The position numbers and the translations under genes were made by a program. Shown here piece after piece: positions 13,459-15,794 of a stretch of DNA of 15,794 bases. Under the pieces are notes generated by a model. The model was not told the DNA's origin, did no database searches, and worked only from the letters and a program-made list of their open reading frames with translations. Every line of letters starts with the position of its first letter. Positions within the stretch are counted from its first letter, which is position 1. Origin of the DNA: Candidatus Woesearchaeota archaeon (GTDB lineage Archaea > Nanobdellota > Nanobdellia > Woesearchaeales > UBA11576); NCBI GenBank assembly GCA_019322385.1, contig JAHWIS010000093.1, positions 1 to 15,794 on the forward strand, read 5' to 3'.

Positions 13459-13622
13459 TTTTTCATTTGGTACTCTTGTATCCCTGCGCTTGACACATAA
13501 ACATAGTCAGTTGGCCTGCAGCAGCTGGAATTATAGCTCATATGGTCTTTCATGTAACCTGAACTGTGTATCGCTGTGCTGTGGACATACTGTCCGCCTG
13601 CTATGAGGTTTGCATAGCTCAT
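13455..13622 (-). CDS. Small tyrosine/serine-rich protein, 55 aa
   Basis: Function not recognised. A short frame from the ATG at 13622 (13620-13622) to a TGA at 13455-13457. It begins two bases after the stop of the 68-aa gene and ends in a 4-base ATGA overlap with the metallopeptidase start; this tight packing is the main evidence that it is real. The protein starts MSYANLIAGGQYVHSTAIHS and contains SSGYMKDHMSYNSSCCRP, then a Tyr/Val segment (DYVYVSSAG) and a MKK end. It shares YANLIxG and HSSxGYxxxH, in the same order, with the 68-aa neighbour, so the two look like diverged copies. The adjacent cysteines (CC) could bind metal or form disulfides. No signal peptide or membrane helix. It may be a peptide substrate, an effector or a structural unit handled by the metallopeptidase. 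Confidence 0.68.
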   Translation of the reverse strand: MSYANLIAGGQYVHSTAIHSSGYMKDHMSYNSSCCRPTDYVYVSSAGIQEYQMKK

Positions 13623-13624
13623 GT

Positions 13625-13831
13625 TCAGATGCTTGTTATCTTGTATTTTGCCGCGTCAGGATGGTTTGTGTTGATGTATCCGGGCGAACTGTGCGACTTG
13701 CTCCCGTTTGCATAGGCATCTGCGACAATCTGGTAATTGCTATTGGGCTCCCCATTCCCGGGGATAAGATTAGCATAAAGAGGCTTTTCACCACCGCAAT
13801 TCCCTGTTCCGTGACACGACGAATATATCAT
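13625..13831 (-). CDS. Small glycine/asparagine-rich protein, 68 aa
   Basis: Function not recognised. First gene of the apparent micro-protein/metallopeptidase operon. The start ATG (13831) is about 26 bases from the centre of a good TATA box, consistent with leaderless translation. The N-terminus has CHGTGNCGGEK, a CxxxxxC that might bind metal, then PLYANLIPGNGEPNSNYQ, a middle ADAYANGSKSHSSPGYINTN, and the end ITSI. YANLIxG and HSSxGYxxxH recur in the following 55-aa protein. The CGGEKxLYA...PGNGEPNSNY stretch resembles residues 90-116 of the metallopeptidase. High Gly, Asn, Ser and Tyr and few hydrophobics suggest an extended or repeat-like peptide rather than a globular enzyme. No secretion signal is seen. 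Confidence 0.68.
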   Translation of the reverse strand: MIYSSCHGTGNCGGEKPLYANLIPGNGEPNSNYQIVADAYANGSKSHSSPGYINTNHPDAAKYKITSI

Positions 13832-13849
13832 AGTGCATATAGTTAAGCA

Positions 13850-13864
13850 GTTTTAATTTATAAA
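13850..13864 (-). promoter_or_regulatory. TATA box of the micro-protein/metallopeptidase operon
   Basis: On the minus strand CTTTATAAATTAAAA, centred about 26 bases from the ATG at 13831. This spacing predicts a leaderless message beginning at or near the start codon. Confidence 0.65.
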
Positions 13865-13874
13865 GAAAATCAGG

Positions 13875-13885
13875 CTATACTATAG
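13875..13885 (-). promoter_or_regulatory. Palindromic operator-like site upstream of the TATA box
   Basis: CTATACTATAG is symmetric around a central base and lies about 10 bases upstream of the TATA box of the operon starting at 13831, a position used by archaeal activators or repressors. Confidence 0.35.
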
Positions 13886-13898
13886 AAAAGTGTGACAT

Positions 13899-13936
13899 TT
13901 TTGACTGAAAGTCAAAAGCCCAGAGCCGCAGGCTCT
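13899..13936 (-). terminator. Tandem hairpins after the PAS-HTH gene
   Basis: Two perfect hairpins lie back to back downstream of the stop at 13961-13963. AGAGCC (13922-13927) pairs with GGCTCT (13931-13936), 6 bp with a 3-base loop. TTTTGACT (13899-13906) pairs with AGTCAAAA (13910-13917), 8 bp with a 3-base loop. On the minus strand the GC-rich one comes first. They probably mark the transcript end or protect the 3' end; a long T-run is lacking. Confidence 0.45.
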
Positions 13937-13960
13937 CGTGATTTTGGCAATAATGTTGAT

Positions 13961-15794
13961 TCATATCTCATAAGGTATGTTCAGCATCTTCTTTGCCAAT
14001 CCAGAGAAATCAAGCCAGAATGCCTTTGTGTTGCTCATCACAAGCTCCAGCACATCGCAGTCATCCAGGAATATCTTCTCATCCATAAGAGCCACATTCA
14101 GCCTCTTGACAAAATCCGTGTATCTCTTATATGTCTTGAAAAAGTTCAGCATGACCACTTCCCTGTCGCCTGACAGGCTCATGACAGCTCCAGGATATGA
14201 TCTTGAAAGTTTTTCAAATATTTCCTTTCTTGATTCTATTGAGGATTCAGGCGCGTACTTGAGTGAGCAGATTGCTGAGATGTCGCAGTTGAATTTCCTT
14301 ATGTCAGGCATAACAACCCGCAGCAGGATCCCTTTGTTAAACAGCTCTGCCTTGTTCTTTGCGACTGTTGATTTTGCCAGACGAAGTTTCTTTGCTATCT
14401 CTGCAGTGCTTGCTTCAGGATATTTCAGCAATGCATAGATCAGCTCTCTCATGTTCTTTGTAAGCCTGACATTTCCAGGCGCAACCATGACTTTCTTGGA
14501 TGTCTCTTGCTCCAGCTCAAGCATCTTGTTCAGGAAGCCTGAGAAGTCGAACATGGCGCTGATATTCGTCATGTCAAGAGGGAAGTGCGCAACACTGGGA
14601 TGGTCTTTTATCATCTTTTTCTGCGCAGCAGCGCTTAGCAGCGGCATGATGTCTGTGTAGAACTCTGAAAGGTCTTTTGCGGAAAAGACTGCATAGAATG
14701 CCCTGTCTGTTGTGTGCAGGCCTACCAGTCCAGGTATTGGATTCTTCTTGAATTCTCCTCTGATATCTGTCAACGGCGCATTAAGCTCTCCCTGCACTAT
14801 CGTTAGTAGGTCGCATCCGAGAGCCCTGAGATTTGGGATGTTCACGACACTGTATAGGTTGTCTTGTTTCAGCCGGTTCCTTATAGACATTATCGTGGAT
14901 CTTTTCAGCCCTGTATGTTCTGCCATCTCTCTGTCATTCTTTTCAGGATGCGCTGTCATGGCATACAGCACAAGCTTCTCTTTTTCTGTAAGGTCCAGCT
15001 TGCTCTTCTCGAGCTTTCTTACCTTGATCTTGAGCCTGCTTGCGTATTGCTTGAGTTTGTTCTGCAGTTCTTCTTTCTCTTCTTCTGCTTTCTTTCTCTC
15101 TGTTATGTCTGTCGTGATCAATGTAGCGGAAACAATCTTTTCATTCTGCAGTATAGGCCCTACTTTTGTCTCATACCACGAGACTGCATTGTTCGGACCA
15201 GCTCCTTTGATCGTGTACTCTCCTGCTTTACCTGTCTTGAAGACGTTTTCAATGGTCTCCTTGACAAGTGAGTGATATTTTGGTTCGATGTATTCATATT
15301 GGTTTGTCCCGATGACGTCTTCCGCCTTTAATCCAGGTATAGTGCGGTTGATGAATTGGATTGTCCCTTTCCTGTCTACGATGATTATCATGTTGGGCGC
15401 GTTCTGCAGCAATGAGTTCAGCTTTTCCTCTACAGCCTTCCTCTCGCTTATGTCAAGCACTGCGCCATTGACATGCAAGAGCTTGCCATCTTTGTGCACT
15501 GAGTTCTTTACATCCTGGACCCATGCTATGCTGCCGTCCTTGCGCACTATCCTATACTCTTGCTTGATCTTGCACTGCTTCTTGTTCAGTTCCTTGCTCT
15601 CTTCAAACACACGTTCCTTGTCATCCTTGTGTATGATGTTGAGCCAGTTGATGTTTCCTTTGTCAAACTCATCCTTTGAGTAGCCTGTAATATTCTTGAC
15701 ATGCCTGTTTATTATCTTGACAGACCAATCTGACAGGCCCCTGTAAAGCATTGCTGGCAGATCTTCAAAAAGCTGGGAGTATGTTTTATCAAGA
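13961..15794 (-). CDS. PAS-PAS sensor with duplicated HTH-sensor modules, 5'-partial
   Basis: The frame is open to the right window edge. The ATG at 15751 is internal, because upstream codons encode DKTYSQLFEDLPAMLYR, a standard PAS beginning, so at least 14 more residues belong to it. Numbered from that Met: PAS 1 at 1-105 (ITGYSKDEF, IIHKDD, EYRIVRKDGS, DISERK), PAS 2 at 113-220 (NMIIIVDRKGTIQFIN, TTDITERK), a coiled linker at 220-253, HTH 1 at 254-300 (LDLTEKEKLVLYAM, DREMAEHTGLKRSTI), a sensor-like region at 301-411, HTH 2 at 428-478 (TAEIAKKLRLAKSTV) and a second sensor-like region at 479-591. The two HTH-sensor halves are homologous, each ending FDFSGFLNKML or LDFSGLAKKML. There is no kinase domain, so it is a one-component regulator sensing light, redox or a ligand through PAS. 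The nearby micro-protein/metallopeptidase operon is a plausible but unproven target. Confidence 0.9.
   Translation of the reverse strand, partial: LDKTYSQLFEDLPAMLYRGLSDWSVKIINRHVKNITGYSKDEFDKGNINWLNIIHKDDKERVFEESKELNKKQCKIKQEYRIVRKDGSIAWVQDVKNSVHKDGKLLHVNGAVLDISERKAVEEKLNSLLQNAPNMIIIVDRKGTIQFINRTIPGLKAEDVIGTNQYEYIEPKYHSLVKETIENVFKTGKAGEYTIKGAGPNNAVSWYETKVGPILQNEKIVSATLITTDITERKKAEEEKEELQNKLKQYASRLKIKVRKLEKSKLDLTEKEKLVLYAMTAHPEKNDREMAEHTGLKRSTIMSIRNRLKQDNLYSVVNIPNLRALGCDLLTIVQGELNAPLTDIRGEFKKNPIPGLVGLHTTDRAFYAVFSAKDLSEFYTDIMPLLSAAAQKKMIKDHPSVAHFPLDMTNISAMFDFSGFLNKMLELEQETSKKVMVAPGNVRLTKNMRELIYALLKYPEASTAEIAKKLRLAKSTVAKNKAELFNKGILLRVVMPDIRKFNCDISAICSLKYAPESSIESRKEIFEKLSRSYPGAVMSLSGDREVVMLNFFKTYKRYTDFVKRLNVALMDEKIFLDDCDVLELVMSNTKAFWLDFSGLAKKMLNIPYEI

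Overview
The window looks like a piece of an archaeal chromosome. Many genes have AT-rich TATA-like boxes (TTTAAATA, TATTTATAAATA) about 20-35 bases before the start codon, several with no room for a leader. Shine-Dalgarno motifs are sporadic, AGG/AGA and ATA codons are frequent, and there is no bacterial -35/-10 pattern. Short gaps, many small lysine-rich and coiled-coil orphan proteins and MNT-HEPN paralogues fit a DPANN-type (Woesearchaeota-like) archaeon, but that placement is inference. I see no tRNA, rRNA, CRISPR array, insertion sequence or att site.

Plus-strand half (1-7259). A cassette of five genes fills 2-5616. It has two alpha-helical/coiled-coil proteins (the first cut by the left edge), a degenerate nucleotidyltransferase-HEPN protein, a 672-residue protein with an endonuclease IV/xylose isomerase-type metal-binding barrel signature and a large insertion, and a second nucleotidyltransferase-HEPN protein that keeps the GS...DxD motif. 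A second unit with its own promoter follows: a radical SAM protein with a cysteine-rich C-terminal region, and a class I SAM-dependent methyltransferase 10 bases downstream.

Minus-strand half (7275-15794). The strand switches at a 15-base convergent junction. Reading in the direction of transcription (right to left), there is first a PAS-PAS sensor with two tandem HTH-plus-sensor modules, whose N-terminus is beyond the right edge. Next comes an apparent four-gene operon (13831-12159): two tiny proteins of 68 and 55 residues that share short motifs, an ImmA/IrrE-like zinc metallopeptidase that overlaps the second by 4 bases, and a two-helix membrane protein with a very basic tail. After these lie a 94-residue lysine-rich helical protein with a structured leader, a protein with two Fis-type HTH units, a rubrerythrin-like diiron protein, an orphan 159-residue protein, and a 703-residue coiled-coil protein.

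The likeliest undescribed systems are (i) the MNT-HEPN / barrel / MNT-HEPN cassette, where catalytic residues are divided between the two paralogues, and (ii) the micro-protein/metallopeptidase/membrane-protein operon.
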